A stretch of DNA of 64,000 bases, from NCBI RefSeq assembly GCF_000525995.1, contig NZ_AODL01000016.1, positions 24,132-88,131 of the forward strand, in the 5' to 3' direction. The notes under the pieces are model-generated. The model saw only the letters and a list, made by a program, of their open reading frames with translations, was not told where the DNA came from and did no database searches. The DNA is from Paenilisteria riparia FSL S10-1204 (GTDB lineage: Bacteria > Bacillota > Bacilli > Lactobacillales > Listeriaceae). The position numbers were made by a program, and so were the translations under genes. Shown piece after piece: positions 1 to 8,701 of this stretch; positions within the stretch are counted from its first letter, which is position 1; the number at the start of each line of letters is the position of its first letter.

Positions 1-64
1 TCAGGTGGAAGCAACATTCCCTGATGGTACAAAGCTTGTCACAGTACATCAACCAATCCGCTAA
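1..64 (+). CDS. ureA: Urease subunit gamma, C-terminal end (partial)
   Basis: Only the last 20 codons are present; the gene begins left of the window. Reading from base 2, the peptide contains [18 protein letters not shown] and ends at TAA 62-64. This is the conserved C-terminus of the urease gamma subunit, the small subunit that packs around the alpha subunit in the nickel urease trimer. The next gene, ureB, starts 20 bases downstream behind a GGAGG site, as expected for a ureABC operon. Confidence 0.88.
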   Translation, partial: QVEATFPDGTKLVTVHQPIR

Positions 65-84
65 GCGAAGGAGGAAAACAGCAA

Positions 85-393
85 ATGAAACCAGGAGAAA
101 TTATTTTATACGGTGAAGATATCGCATGTAACGTGGGACGTGATACGGTAGAAGTAGAAGTGACAAATACGGGAGATCGGCCAGTTCAGATTGGGTCGCA
201 TTATCATTTTTTTGAAATTAATAGTGAGCTTGCTTTTGACCGTGACAAGGCATTCGGTTATCGCTTAAATATTCCAGCAGGAACGGCAGTGCGTTTTGAA
301 CCACAAGATAAGAAAACGGTGGAACTTGTAGCACTTGCAGGAGAACGTAAAGTATTCGGCTTAAACAATAAAACAAATGGATCACTAGACTAA
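85..393 (+). CDS. ureB: Urease subunit beta
   Basis: A 102-residue protein matching the length of free-standing urease beta subunits. It has the typical opening MKPGEII, the central [11 protein letters not shown] motif (about residues 42-52) and the [14 protein letters not shown] block (about 65-78). The beta subunit is structural: with gamma and alpha it builds the cytoplasmic urease that hydrolyses urea to ammonia and carbamate. The start is ATG 85 with GGAGG at 70-74. It lies between ureA and ureC with very short gaps, so the three subunits are co-transcribed. Nothing unusual is visible. Confidence 0.96.
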   Translation: MKPGEIILYGEDIACNVGRDTVEVEVTNTGDRPVQIGSHYHFFEINSELAFDRDKAFGYRLNIPAGTAVRFEPQDKKTVELVALAGERKVFGLNNKTNGSLD

Positions 394-405
394 GGAGCGA
401 TTAGG

Positions 406-2118
406 ATGAGTTTAAACATACCTCGTAAACAATATACAGATTTATATGGACCAACTGTCGGTGATGTCGTACGGTTGGCGGATACCGATTTACGTATCGA
501 AATTGAAAAAGATTACACAAATTATGGCGATGAAGTTGTATTTGGTGGCGGAAAAGTCATTCGCGAAGGCATGGGCATGCATCCAACAGCAACACGCGAT
601 GAAGGAATTCCTGATTTAGTTATTACAAACGCTACGGTTATCGATTACACAGGTATTTTCAAAGCTGATATTTCCGTAAAAGATGGAAAAATTGCAGCGA
701 TTGGTAAGGCTGGAAACCCATTAGTAATGGATAATGTAACAATCCCAATTGGCGCTTCTACAGAAATCATTGCTGGTGAGAATAAAATTTTGACAGCTGG
801 TGGGATTGATACGCATATTCACTTTATTTCACCACAACAAATTGAAACAGCGGTGAACAGCGGTGTCACAACATTAATCGGTGGTGGAACAGGCCCAGCA
901 GAAGGGACAAACGCAACAACTGTAACACCAGGTGCTTGGAATATTGAACGGATGTTACAAGCAGTGGACGGCCTACCAGTAAATATAGGCCTACTTGGAA
1001 AAGGACATGCAGCAGCAAATGCTCCAATCGCGGAACAAATTGAAGCAGGCGCAATGGGTCTAAAAATACATGAAGACTGGGGTGCCACTTTTGCGTCTAT
1101 CGATCATTCGTTACAAGTAGCGGACGAGTACGATGTGCAAGTTGCTATCCACACAGATACACTAAATGAAACGGGATTTGTTGAACGCACAACCGAGGCG
1201 TTTAAAGATCGCGTTATTCATACGTACCATACAGAGGGTGCTGGGGGCGGACATGCGCCGGATATTATTCGTTTAGCAGGTCTTCCAAACGTTTTACCAT
1301 CGTCGACTAACCCAACATTGCCATTCACGGTAAACACAATTGATGAGCATTTGGATATGTTAATGGTTTGTCACCATTTGAACCCTGATATTCCGGAAGA
1401 TTTGGCATTTGCTGATTCACGTATTCGCGAAGAAACGATTGCTGCAGAAGATGTTTTGCAAGATATGGGCGTTTTCAGCATGACAAGTTCAGATTCACAA
1501 GCAATGGGTAGGATTGGTGAGGTCATCATTCGTACGTGGCAAACGGCAGACAAAATGAAATCACAACGCGGCGCACTTGCTGGCGATACAGAAAAAAGCG
1601 ACAACACACGTGTGAAACGCTACATTTCTAAATACACAATTAATCCTGCGATTACGCATGGTATTGCGGACTATGTCGGTTCTATCGAAGTTGGCAAGAT
1701 TGCCGACTTAGTACTCTGGGAGCCAAAATTCTTTGGTGTAAAACCGGATAAAATTTTGAAAAACGGAATGATTTCGAATAGTGTCATGGGTGATTCGAAT
1801 GGTTCGATTCCTACGCCACAACCAGCGCTTTATCGTCCAATGTTCGCTTCTATCGGAACAGCACTTGCGAAAAGTTCTTTCACATTCGTTTCTCAAGCCG
1901 CACAAGACAATAACGTTCGCGAAAAATACGGCTTGCAAAAAGAAACATTGCCAGTCAAAGGTGTGCGCCATTTGACGAAAAAAGATATGAAGTGGAACGA
2001 TGCAACACCTGAAATCGATGTCAATCCACAAACGTATGAAGTGAAAATTGACGGCGAATTAATTACGTGTGAAGCTGCGGACAAACTTCCGATGGCGCAA
2101 CGCTACTTTTTATTCTGA
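406..2118 (+). CDS. ureC: Urease subunit alpha (catalytic)
   Basis: Catalytic subunit of urease, 570 residues, the usual length. All active-site residues are visible: nickel ligands H137 and H139 (DTHIHF), the carbamylated bridging lysine K220 ([10 protein letters not shown]), H249 (AIHTD), H275 ([15 protein letters not shown]), the mobile-flap C322 and H323 (MVCHHLN), and D363 ([11 protein letters not shown]). The enzyme should therefore be functional once loaded with nickel by UreEFGD, all encoded immediately downstream. The start is ATG 406 with AAGGAG at 392-397, 12 bases after ureB. Confidence 0.98.
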   Translation: MSLNIPRKQYTDLYGPTVGDVVRLADTDLRIEIEKDYTNYGDEVVFGGGKVIREGMGMHPTATRDEGIPDLVITNATVIDYTGIFKADISVKDGKIAAIGKAGNPLVMDNVTIPIGASTEIIAGENKILTAGGIDTHIHFISPQQIETAVNSGVTTLIGGGTGPAEGTNATTVTPGAWNIERMLQAVDGLPVNIGLLGKGHAAANAPIAEQIEAGAMGLKIHEDWGATFASIDHSLQVADEYDVQVAIHTDTLNETGFVERTTEAFKDRVIHTYHTEGAGGGHAPDIIRLAGLPNVLPSSTNPTLPFTVNTIDEHLDMLMVCHHLNPDIPEDLAFADSRIREETIAAEDVLQDMGVFSMTSSDSQAMGRIGEVIIRTWQTADKMKSQRGALAGDTEKSDNTRVKRYISKYTINPAITHGIADYVGSIEVGKIADLVLWEPKFFGVKPDKILKNGMISNSVMGDSNGSIPTPQPALYRPMFASIGTALAKSSFTFVSQAAQDNNVREKYGLQKETLPVKGVRHLTKKDMKWNDATPEIDVNPQTYEVKIDGELITCEAADKLPMAQRYFLF

Positions 2119-2127
2119 GGTGACGAT

Positions 2128-2586
2128 ATGATTGTAGAGAAAGTGATTGGAAATATAGACGACTTTACCGAACAACAACTTGATGCGTATCATATCGAGC
2201 GTATTTACATTGAAAATGAATCTCTAGCAAAACGAATGCATTTGGTAGAAACAGACCATGGTCGTGAAGTCCGCGTTCGTTTGGCACAAGGTGAGCACTT
2301 GCATGTGGGTGATATTTTAGTACAAGAAGACGGCAATCTTGTCGTGGTTGATGTGCTAAGTGAAGATGTGTTGACGATTATGCCACGCTCGATTCATGAG
2401 ATGGGCGAAATCGCACATGCCCTCGGAAATCGCCATTTACCAGCGCAATTTGTAGATGAGACGATGATTGTGCAATTTGATTATTTAGTGGAAAACTTGT
2501 TAAAAGAAGCAGGGATTCCATTCAAGCGTGAAAATCGTTATTTGAAAGAGGCATTTCGCCACATTGGTCACAGCCATGACGAATAA
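2128..2586 (+). CDS. ureE: Urease accessory protein UreE, nickel metallochaperone
   Basis: A 152-residue UreE that delivers nickel to the urease apoprotein complex. The N-terminal peptide-binding domain is followed by the metal-binding domain with the conserved ALGNRHLPAQF block (about residues 97-107), whose histidine is the usual Ni ligand. The C-terminus has only a short HIGHSHDE tail, not the long polyhistidine tail of some enterobacterial homologues, so nickel storage is probably modest. It starts at ATG 2128, nine bases after ureC, with GAGGTGA just upstream. Its last codons overlap the start of ureF, which suggests translational coupling. Confidence 0.95.
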   Translation: MIVEKVIGNIDDFTEQQLDAYHIERIYIENESLAKRMHLVETDHGREVRVRLAQGEHLHVGDILVQEDGNLVVVDVLSEDVLTIMPRSIHEMGEIAHALGNRHLPAQFVDETMIVQFDYLVENLLKEAGIPFKRENRYLKEAFRHIGHSHDE

Positions 2587-3262
2587 AATGCTAACTTTTT
2601 TTCAACTCTGTGATTCTAATTTTCCGACAGGGGCTTTTAGTCATTCGTTCGGGTTTGAAACGTATATGAATGAGGAAGTAATTCACGACGCTTCCTCGTT
2701 CGGAGCGTGGTTGAAGGTATTTTTACAAGAGCAGCTTGTGTATTCAGAAGGTTTGGCGGCGCGATTCGTATATGATTCCCTGGAAAATGGTGACGAGACA
2801 GAATTGATTCACCGTTCGCAAGCGTTGACAGCGCAGGTTTTACCGCGTGAGATTCGTGTAGCTAATCAGAAAATGGGTGAACGATTCCTTGTCTTAGGCA
2901 GAGAATTATTCGATATTCATGCGCTAGACACGTACCACCAAGCTGTGAAAAACAAAGAAACCGATGCGCATTCCGTCGTTGTTTTAACGATTATTGCCCA
3001 TCATTTGAGGCTCACAAAGCAAGAAGCGATTGAAGCTTTTTTGTATTCAACGATTTCGACGATGGTGCAAAATGCTGTTCGTGGTGTTCCAATTGGTCAG
3101 ACGGCAGGGCAAAAATTATTGCTTGCTTTTCAGGCAGAAATTCATCAGGCGTTTTTACGAATTGAGCAGTTGTCCGAGGCTGATTTTGGTTCCACACCTC
3201 CAGGCCTTGAAATTGCGCAAATGCGTCACGAGTTGTTGTTTGCACGGAATTTTATGTCGTAG
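2576..3262 (+). CDS. ureF: Urease accessory protein UreF
   Basis: A UreF-family protein of about 228 residues. It bridges UreD and UreG in the urease activation complex and is thought to gate GTP hydrolysis by UreG and nickel transfer. Hallmarks are the N-terminal QLCDSNFPTGAFSHSFG signature and the RGVPIGQTAGQ segment about two thirds along. I chose ATG 2576, inside the end of ureE (11-base overlap); an in-frame TTG at 2564 is possible but less likely. It is an all-helical cytoplasmic protein with no membrane segments, followed ten bases later by the ureG region. Confidence 0.94.
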   Translation: MTNKMLTFFQLCDSNFPTGAFSHSFGFETYMNEEVIHDASSFGAWLKVFLQEQLVYSEGLAARFVYDSLENGDETELIHRSQALTAQVLPREIRVANQKMGERFLVLGRELFDIHALDTYHQAVKNKETDAHSVVVLTIIAHHLRLTKQEAIEAFLYSTISTMVQNAVRGVPIGQTAGQKLLLAFQAEIHQAFLRIEQLSEADFGSTPPGLEIAQMRHELLFARNFMS

Positions 3263-3292
3263 TATTTTTGGATGAAAGAAGGAAATAGAATT

Positions 3293-3908
3293 ATGGGAAA
3301 TACAATAAAAATTGGCGTTGGTGGCCCGGTTGGTGCTGGAAAAACGTTTCTTGTGGATCAGCTAACACGGATTTTGAAAGATGAAATCAGCATGGCGGTC
3401 GTAACGAATGATATTTATACGAAGGAAGATGCGAAATATTTAGTCGAAAATGGAGTCTTGGACAAAGACCGGATTATCGGTGTGGAAACGGGTGGTTGCC
3501 CGCATACTGCGATTCGTGAAGATATTTCCATGAATGTCTCGGCGATTAATGAGTTAGAAGCGCTCCATCCAGATGTGGAATTGATTTTTGTCGAAAGTGG
3601 TGGCGATAATTTAGCGGCTACGTTTAGTCCAGAATTAGTGGACTTGTCGATTTATATTATTGATGTGGCGCAAGGGGAAAAAAATTCCTCGTAAAGGCGG
3701 TCAAGGCATGATTAAGTCGGATTTATTTATTATTAATAAAATTGATTTGGCACCGTATGTACATGCGGATTTAGACGTGATGGCAAGCGATACGAAGCAA
3801 TTCCGTGGCGATAAAAAACCAACGATATTTACGAACTTACAAGATGGCACAGGTCTGAATGATGTTGTGGCATGGATTCGGAAATATGCGTTTTTGGATG
3901 CGAAATAG
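3293..3908 (+). CDS. ureG: Urease accessory GTPase UreG (one-base frameshift in this sequence)
   Basis: SIMIBI-class GTPase that supplies GTP-dependent nickel to urease. The P-loop GGPVGAGKT lies at residues 10-18, the nickel-binding CPH motif at 69-71, ESGGDN near 103 and the NKIDL base-recognition motif near 144. The frame breaks at the A7 run 3678-3684: removing one A restores [16 protein letters not shown] and gives a 204-residue protein of normal UreG length. I treat this as a probable sequencing insertion. ATG 3293 is preferred over ATG 3272 because AGAAGGA precedes it at normal distance. There is no histidine-rich N-terminal extension. The stop abuts the ureD start. Confidence 0.9.
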
Positions 3909-4733
3909 ATGGAGAAATTAACTGGAACATTGGCGCTTGCGATTGCGGAAAGAGACGGGAAATCTGTGCCTGCGAATACGTACTTCCAAGGAGCACTCAA
4001 AGTGATGCGACCGCAGTATTTGGATGATTCGGGGCAAGTGGTTTACTTTATTTTAAATCCGGGTGGCGGTTATGTTGGCGGGGATGTCTACAAAATCGAT
4101 GTGACACTTGCGGATAATGCGGAGTTGCTCTTAACGACGCAATCAGCGACGAAGGTGTATGAGACACCGAATACGGAAGTGCGTCAAGAAACGGAGATTA
4201 CGCTCGGGAAAAACAGTCTGCTTGAGTTTATTTCAGATCCCGTGATTGCGTACGAGAAAGCGCGATATGTGCAGCAACAGGTCGTGCATATGGATAAGAC
4301 GGCGAGTCTTTTTTATAGTGAGATGATTACACCAGGATGGACGCGCGAACAGGACGGATTTCGCTATGAACAGTTGCTACTGAAAAATCAAGTGTATATG
4401 GACGGGAAGCTTGCTGTGGTTGACGCGTTTCGTTTGACGCCAGCAGACGGTGTTTTGCACGATATTGGTATGTTGGAAAGCTTCTCGCATGTTGGTTCGT
4501 TACTCGTTGTGACCCCAAGCATTGATGAGGCGTTTGTGCATGATTTTCAAGAGGTATTAAAGCAGGAATTTGCGGATTTACGATTTGGAATTTCACTGCT
4601 CAATGTACACGGTTTTTCGGCACGCATTTTAGCGAATTCAACGCAGGAATTAGAGCGATTTATCGATTTTTGCCATCGCTATGTTCGCCAACATTGTTTT
4701 GAAAAAAGCCCACTGCTACTGAGAAAATATTGA
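3909..4733 (+). CDS. ureD: Urease accessory protein UreD (UreH)
   Basis: A UreD-family scaffold protein, 274 residues, which first binds the urease apoprotein and channels nickel from UreG through UreF. The family core is visible: YFILNPGGGYVGGDVYKIDV (about residues 46-65) followed by LLLTTQSATKVYE (about 75-87). ATG 3909 directly follows the ureG stop at 3906-3908, so translation is very likely coupled. The gene completes a full set of maturation factors (E, F, G, D) in the common Gram-positive order ureABC-EFGD. Confidence 0.94.
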   Translation: MEKLTGTLALAIAERDGKSVPANTYFQGALKVMRPQYLDDSGQVVYFILNPGGGYVGGDVYKIDVTLADNAELLLTTQSATKVYETPNTEVRQETEITLGKNSLLEFISDPVIAYEKARYVQQQVVHMDKTASLFYSEMITPGWTREQDGFRYEQLLLKNQVYMDGKLAVVDAFRLTPADGVLHDIGMLESFSHVGSLLVVTPSIDEAFVHDFQEVLKQEFADLRFGISLLNVHGFSARILANSTQELERFIDFCHRYVRQHCFEKSPLLLRKY

Positions 4734-4746
4734 GGAGTGAAGATGT

Positions 4747-5667
4747 GTGGGGGAAAATAATATAACGATTGCTTTGAAAAGTGTCTTAAAAGGCGTTTCG
4801 CAAGTGTTGTTGATTGATAACGCATGGAGCGGATTGCTGATTCTTATCGGGCTTTCCTTGGCATCATGGGACGTTGGTCTCACTGCATTTGTGGCGAGCT
4901 GTTTAGGAACGGCAACGGCTTATTATATCGGTGCAAACCGTGACAAAATCAAGCAAGGTCTGTATGGCTTTAGTTCCGTTTTGACGGGCATTGCTTGTTT
5001 GTTATTTTTGGATGGTGATTCGAAATATGTTGCGGCGTTGATTGGAGCGGTTATTGCGGTATTTTTCACTGTAGCATTTAATCGGTTAGCTGGACATTTC
5101 GGTTTGCCGTCACTTACGTTTCCTTTTATTATGGTGACTTGGTGCATTATCTTAGCGAGTTATGCGATGACGCATGTTCATTTGAGCGATGCTGTGACAG
5201 TGACTCCGATTGAGAAATTGACAAGTGGCCAGCAAGATATTGACTTTTTCGGGGCACTAATTAAAGATTTTGGCGAGGTATTTTTACAAGATAGTTATAT
5301 TTGTTCGCTCTTTATTTTGGCGGCCATTGTCATTTCTGGCTGGCGTAACACCGTGATGGCAGGCGCGGGGGTAGTGATTAGTATTGCAGTCGTATATATT
5401 TGCGGACTTAACTTGCATAGCTTGGAGATGGGCTTGTATTCGTATAATACGATTTTGACAATGCTTGCGCTTGGCTCAGCGTTTTACACGAAAGTTCGTG
5501 GTGGTTATGTGTATGTCATCATTGGTGGGATTCTAACGGTGTTGTTAACGCCTGTCGTGACAATTGCGCTAGAACCGTTTGGATTACCTGCTTTAACGAT
5601 GCCTTTTGTCGCGGTGACATGGCTTTTCTTAGTCATTTCCGAGAGCATGAGAAAAGGAAACTATTAA
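4747..5667 (+). CDS. Urea transporter (UT family)
   Basis: Integral membrane protein of 306 residues with about ten hydrophobic segments in two homologous halves. Each half carries the UT-family signature: LPSLTFPF (about residues 119-126) and LPALTMPF (about 281-288). These motifs line the urea-selective pore, so the protein should be a facilitative urea channel feeding cytoplasmic urease. The start is taken as GTG 4747; GAGGAG at 4732-4737 is rather far away, so a slightly different start is possible. It follows ureD by 13 bases and is closed by a strong terminator, marking the end of the urease operon. Confidence 0.93.
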   Translation: MGENNITIALKSVLKGVSQVLLIDNAWSGLLILIGLSLASWDVGLTAFVASCLGTATAYYIGANRDKIKQGLYGFSSVLTGIACLLFLDGDSKYVAALIGAVIAVFFTVAFNRLAGHFGLPSLTFPFIMVTWCIILASYAMTHVHLSDAVTVTPIEKLTSGQQDIDFFGALIKDFGEVFLQDSYICSLFILAAIVISGWRNTVMAGAGVVISIAVVYICGLNLHSLEMGLYSYNTILTMLALGSAFYTKVRGGYVYVIIGGILTVLLTPVVTIALEPFGLPALTMPFVAVTWLFLVISESMRKGNY

Positions 5668-5671
5668 CATG

Positions 5672-5716
5672 AAAAAAGGAACTGCTTTTCGAGATGAAAA
5701 GTGGTTCCTTTTTTAG
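5672..5716. terminator. Bidirectional intrinsic terminator between urea transporter and araC-type gene
   Basis: A near-perfect long stem: AAAAAAGGAACTGCTTTTC pairs with GAAAAGTGGTTCCTTTTTT around the loop GAGAT. A-rich and T-rich flanks on each side allow it to serve both converging transcripts. The AraC-type gene's stop codon lies at its right edge. Confidence 0.9.
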
Positions 5717-6548
5717 CTTGTCTGTTTGAGAACATCGGACGGTGGAAAGCCATAGTATTTTTTAAAAAGTTTACTGAAATAAAAGGCATCGTTGTATCCG
5801 ACAAGTTTGGCGGCTTCTTTTACAGTAACGTCTTGAGAAGTTAGTAGGTCATGCGCGCGTGATAGGCGGATTTTGATAAGGTAGTTGATTGGTGACTCGC
5901 CTGTTTCTTCTTTGAAAACTTTGGAAATATAAGTTGGGCTGATGTACATTGTTTGCGATAAGCTGGATAGCGTGACGTCTTCGGTGTGATGTTTTTCCAT
6001 GTAATGGATGATTTCGTTGACGAGTGTTTTGTTTTTTCTTGGGCTTCGGTAGAAAGTTTGAAGCCGTTGTTTTCGAGTTGTTCTGGATCGGCATCGCGCA
6101 GGATGTAGATGATAAGGTGCATGAGTAATGCTTTTAACATGAGATCGTAGCCGGGTTTTTCATGGTATTTTTCGGCGAGTAGCTGGGTACAGGTTTCCAT
6201 GAATTTGGTTTTGTTTTCGTGAAGGCGGATGACAGATGTTTTGAATGGAAATGTATCGCGCGGATAGCCTTCTAGCGAGAAATGACGGAAACCAATATGG
6301 ATTTGCGTGTTCTCAGTGCCGTCTTCGGAAAATTCGAAATGGTCGATGCCTGGGTTGAATAGTAGGACATCGCCGGCTTTTAGGTGGTAGATTTGGTTGT
6401 CGATGTTATAATTGACGCTTCCAGAATAGATGACGCTCATTTCGAGGAAGTCGTGGTGGTGTTTTGTGCCGATGCTCGGTTCGTTTGTATAGCAGTCGGC
6501 GATGTATAGAATTTGGGGGTTGAAGGTGGTTGTGTTGATTTTTAGCAT
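5713..6548 (-). CDS. AraC-family transcriptional regulator with cupin sensor domain (one-base frameshift in this sequence)
   Basis: A regulator of about 278 residues on the reverse strand. The N-terminal half has a cupin-like sensor pattern (HHHDFLEMSVIYSGS, then LKAGDVLLFNPGIDH). The C-terminal half has the two AraC helix-turn-helices, including ISPTYISKVFKEETG and the family signature VGYNDAFYFSKLFKKYYG. The frame breaks at two neighbouring T runs on the + strand (6027-6030 and 6032-6037); adding one base restores TKTLVNEIIHYMEKHH. The start is the ATG complementary to 6546-6548, preceded by AAAGGAGG. It converges on the urea transporter and diverges from the ABC exporter, so either may be its target; the effector is unknown. 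Confidence 0.85.
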
Positions 6549-6742
6549 GGTAGTGCCTCCTTTTTCTGTAAGCGTGTGCATTTTTGAGTTTTTTTGAAGT
6601 TAGATTAATGGGTGTAGTGGGTCTTTTTTTGATTTTCCTTTGTTTGATTGGGTGGAAGCTGTGTTTTTTTGGTTTGGTTGCTGGTTCTGGGGTAGTGGTT
6701 TTTCTTTGTTGGGTGTGTCTTGGTTTCGCGATCCAGCTTCAC

Positions 6743-6834
6743 GGGCTAGCTCCTCGAAAACTTCACGCCCTCCGCAAAAACCAAGAGCGGGTTTTTACTG
6801 CGGCCGTTCCAGTTTTTTCGGAGCTGGACGAGCC
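6743..6834. other. Long imperfect hairpin in the 377-base gap before the ABC exporter
   Basis: The gap 6549-6925 has no convincing gene. Its left part is strongly G/T-rich. In the middle, GGGCTAGCTCCTCGAAAA (from 6743) pairs imperfectly with TTTTTTCGGAGCTGGACGAG plus CCC (6813-6834), with a 5-base bulge. Inside it, CCGCAAAAACC (6772-6782) pairs with GGTTTTTACTGCGG with a 3-base bulge. A structured RNA of about 90 bases could form. It could be an attenuator of the downstream exporter, a small RNA or a short dispersed repeat; the sequence alone does not decide. Confidence 0.5.
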
Positions 6835-6925
6835 CATTCAGCTTTTCATTCATTATACAACATTCTCCATCATAAACCCTAACATACACCATTCTTTTTT
6901 TTGTTGGGGGGAGTAAAATAGATGG

Positions 6926-8701
6926 GTGAATAGGTTGAAATGGGGTGGTATTGTGGGTAGTTTGCAGTGGATTTGGCAGTATACGAAGGGGAAGCGCGGG
7001 TTTGTTTGGGTTTCTGTATTTTTTATTATTATCGCGTCGCTTCTTAGTGTGGTGTATCCAATTATTGGTGGTAAGGTAATCGATGATGTAATTTATCAAG
7101 GGAAAATGAATTGGTTATTGCCACTTTTATTCATTATGATTGGGACGACAGTGCTGCGGACGATTTTTCGTTATACGTATCAAATTATGTTTGAGCGTGT
7201 AGGTCAGAACGCGTTGTTTCAAATTCGAGAAGACTTGTATAAAAAATTGCAATCGCTTGATTTCGCATTTTTTAATAATACGCGGGTCGGAGATATTATG
7301 GCGCGGATGACAGGGGACACGGATGCGATCCGGCATTTTGTTTCTTGGGTGGTTTATAATATTTTGGAAAATGCGTGCTTGTTCTTGTTTGCGATTATTG
7401 TGATGATGCGGATTGATTGGAAGCTGACGTTGGTATTGCTTGTTGTGACGCCGTTTATTGCGTTTTTTACAATCAAAATGTCCAAATATGCGCAGCCGGT
7501 TTTTTATGAGATTCGGGAGAGCTTTTCGCGGCTGAATTCGATGGTGGAAGAGAATATTAGTGGCAACCGGGTCGTGAAGGCGTTTGCGCGCGAGGATTAT
7601 GAGATTGAGAAATTTAAGGCACATAATGAGGATTTTAAACAGCGAAACATGGATTCTGCGGCGGTTTCGAAACGCTATTTGCCCGTATTAGATTCGCTTG
7701 CTGGGATTCTTGTGGTGATTACGCTGATTTATGGTGGCTTTCTGGTCATCCAAGGCCAGATGACACTGGGGGATTTAGTGGCGTTTAACGGATTTTTATG
7801 GATGTTAAATGGACCGATGCGGATGAGTGGCTGGTTGATTAATGATGCGCAACGTTTTATTGCTTCTTCTTTTAAAATTCGAGATATGCTTGGAACGGAG
7901 ACGAAAATTCCAATTCAGGCAGAGAAAGCAGCGCCAGAGTTGAAGGGTTTTGTGGAGTTTCAGAATGTGTCGTTTTATTTTGAGGATGATCCGGATACGG
8001 CGGTTTTGACGGATATTACGTTTAAGGCGTCACCAGGTGAGACAGTCGCGATTCTTGGTGAGACGGGATCTGGGAAGTCGACGCTAGTGAACTTGATTTG
8101 CCGGTTTTATGATCCGACGGCGGGGATTGTGCTGATAGATGGTGTAGACGCGCGAAAATGGCATATTCGAGAATTGCGAAATCATATTGCAACGGTGATG
8201 CAAGATATTTTCTTGTTCTCGGATACGATTGAGGGCAATATTGCGTTTGGGGCGCCAGATGCGACGGCAGAGGATGTGCGGCGAATGGCGCGGATTGCGG
8301 ATGCGGATCATTTTATCGAAACGATGCCAGAACGCTACGATACGATTGTGGGGGAGCGCGGTGTTGGTTTGTCTGGTGGGCAGAAACAACGGATTTCGCT
8401 AGCTCGAGCGTTGCTGAAAGACCCCGCGATTTTAATTTTGGATGATACGACTTCTGCGGTTGATATGGAAACGGAAGTGAAAATTCAAGAGGAGTTAAAC
8501 AAAATCACGCATGACAAGACGACTTTTATTATCGCGCACCGGATTTCTTCTGTGAAGGATGCGGATGAGATTCTAATTTTAGATCATGGAAAAATTATTG
8601 AGCGAGGGACGCATGAATCGTTACTTGCGGCGAAAGGTTATTATTATGACACATATCGTAAACAGCTAGGGTTGGAGGTGGATGACGATGGCGCGCAATA
8701 A
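6926..8701 (+). CDS. ABC exporter half-transporter with degenerate catalytic site (heterodimer subunit 1)
   Basis: Fused exporter of 591 residues: six-helix transmembrane domain (about 1-320) and nucleotide-binding domain (about 345-580). The nucleotide-binding domain has Walker A GETGSGKST (about 378), a canonical signature LSGGQ (about 482) and Walker B ILILDDTTSAVD (about 502-513). The usual catalytic glutamate after the Walker B aspartate is replaced by Asp, which is the mark of the non-catalytic site in heterodimeric exporters. The partner follows with a short overlap. Family knowledge (BmrC/BmrD type) suggests drug or lipid export; the substrate is not readable. GTG 6926 is the best in-frame start behind GGGGGGAG at 6906-6913. 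Confidence 0.9.
   Translation: MNRLKWGGIVGSLQWIWQYTKGKRGFVWVSVFFIIIASLLSVVYPIIGGKVIDDVIYQGKMNWLLPLLFIMIGTTVLRTIFRYTYQIMFERVGQNALFQIREDLYKKLQSLDFAFFNNTRVGDIMARMTGDTDAIRHFVSWVVYNILENACLFLFAIIVMMRIDWKLTLVLLVVTPFIAFFTIKMSKYAQPVFYEIRESFSRLNSMVEENISGNRVVKAFAREDYEIEKFKAHNEDFKQRNMDSAAVSKRYLPVLDSLAGILVVITLIYGGFLVIQGQMTLGDLVAFNGFLWMLNGPMRMSGWLINDAQRFIASSFKIRDMLGTETKIPIQAEKAAPELKGFVEFQNVSFYFEDDPDTAVLTDITFKASPGETVAILGETGSGKSTLVNLICRFYDPTAGIVLIDGVDARKWHIRELRNHIATVMQDIFLFSDTIEGNIAFGAPDATAEDVRRMARIADADHFIETMPERYDTIVGERGVGLSGGQKQRISLARALLKDPAILILDDTTSAVDMETEVKIQEELNKITHDKTTFIIAHRISSVKDADEILILDHGKIIERGTHESLLAAKGYYYDTYRKQLGLEVDDDGAQ

Noticed and set aside
1708..2031. Long reverse-strand frames inside ureC, dnaE, polA, mreB and other genes
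   Set aside because: They are shadows of real genes: no ribosome-binding sites, atypical composition, and they lie wholly within well-conserved coding regions.
3272..3908. ureG, accD, pyk, polA, hemD, valS, radC, ruvA and others as pseudogenes
   Set aside because: Each is restored to normal length and motif content by one base, several are essential, and the sites are mostly homopolymers; decay would not strike so many housekeeping genes in this way.
6584..6916. 110-codon forward frame in the gap before the ABC exporter
   Set aside because: It has no ribosome-binding site, its first half is just translated G/T-rich sequence, and it runs through the hairpin; a parallel frame in the same stretch is also open.
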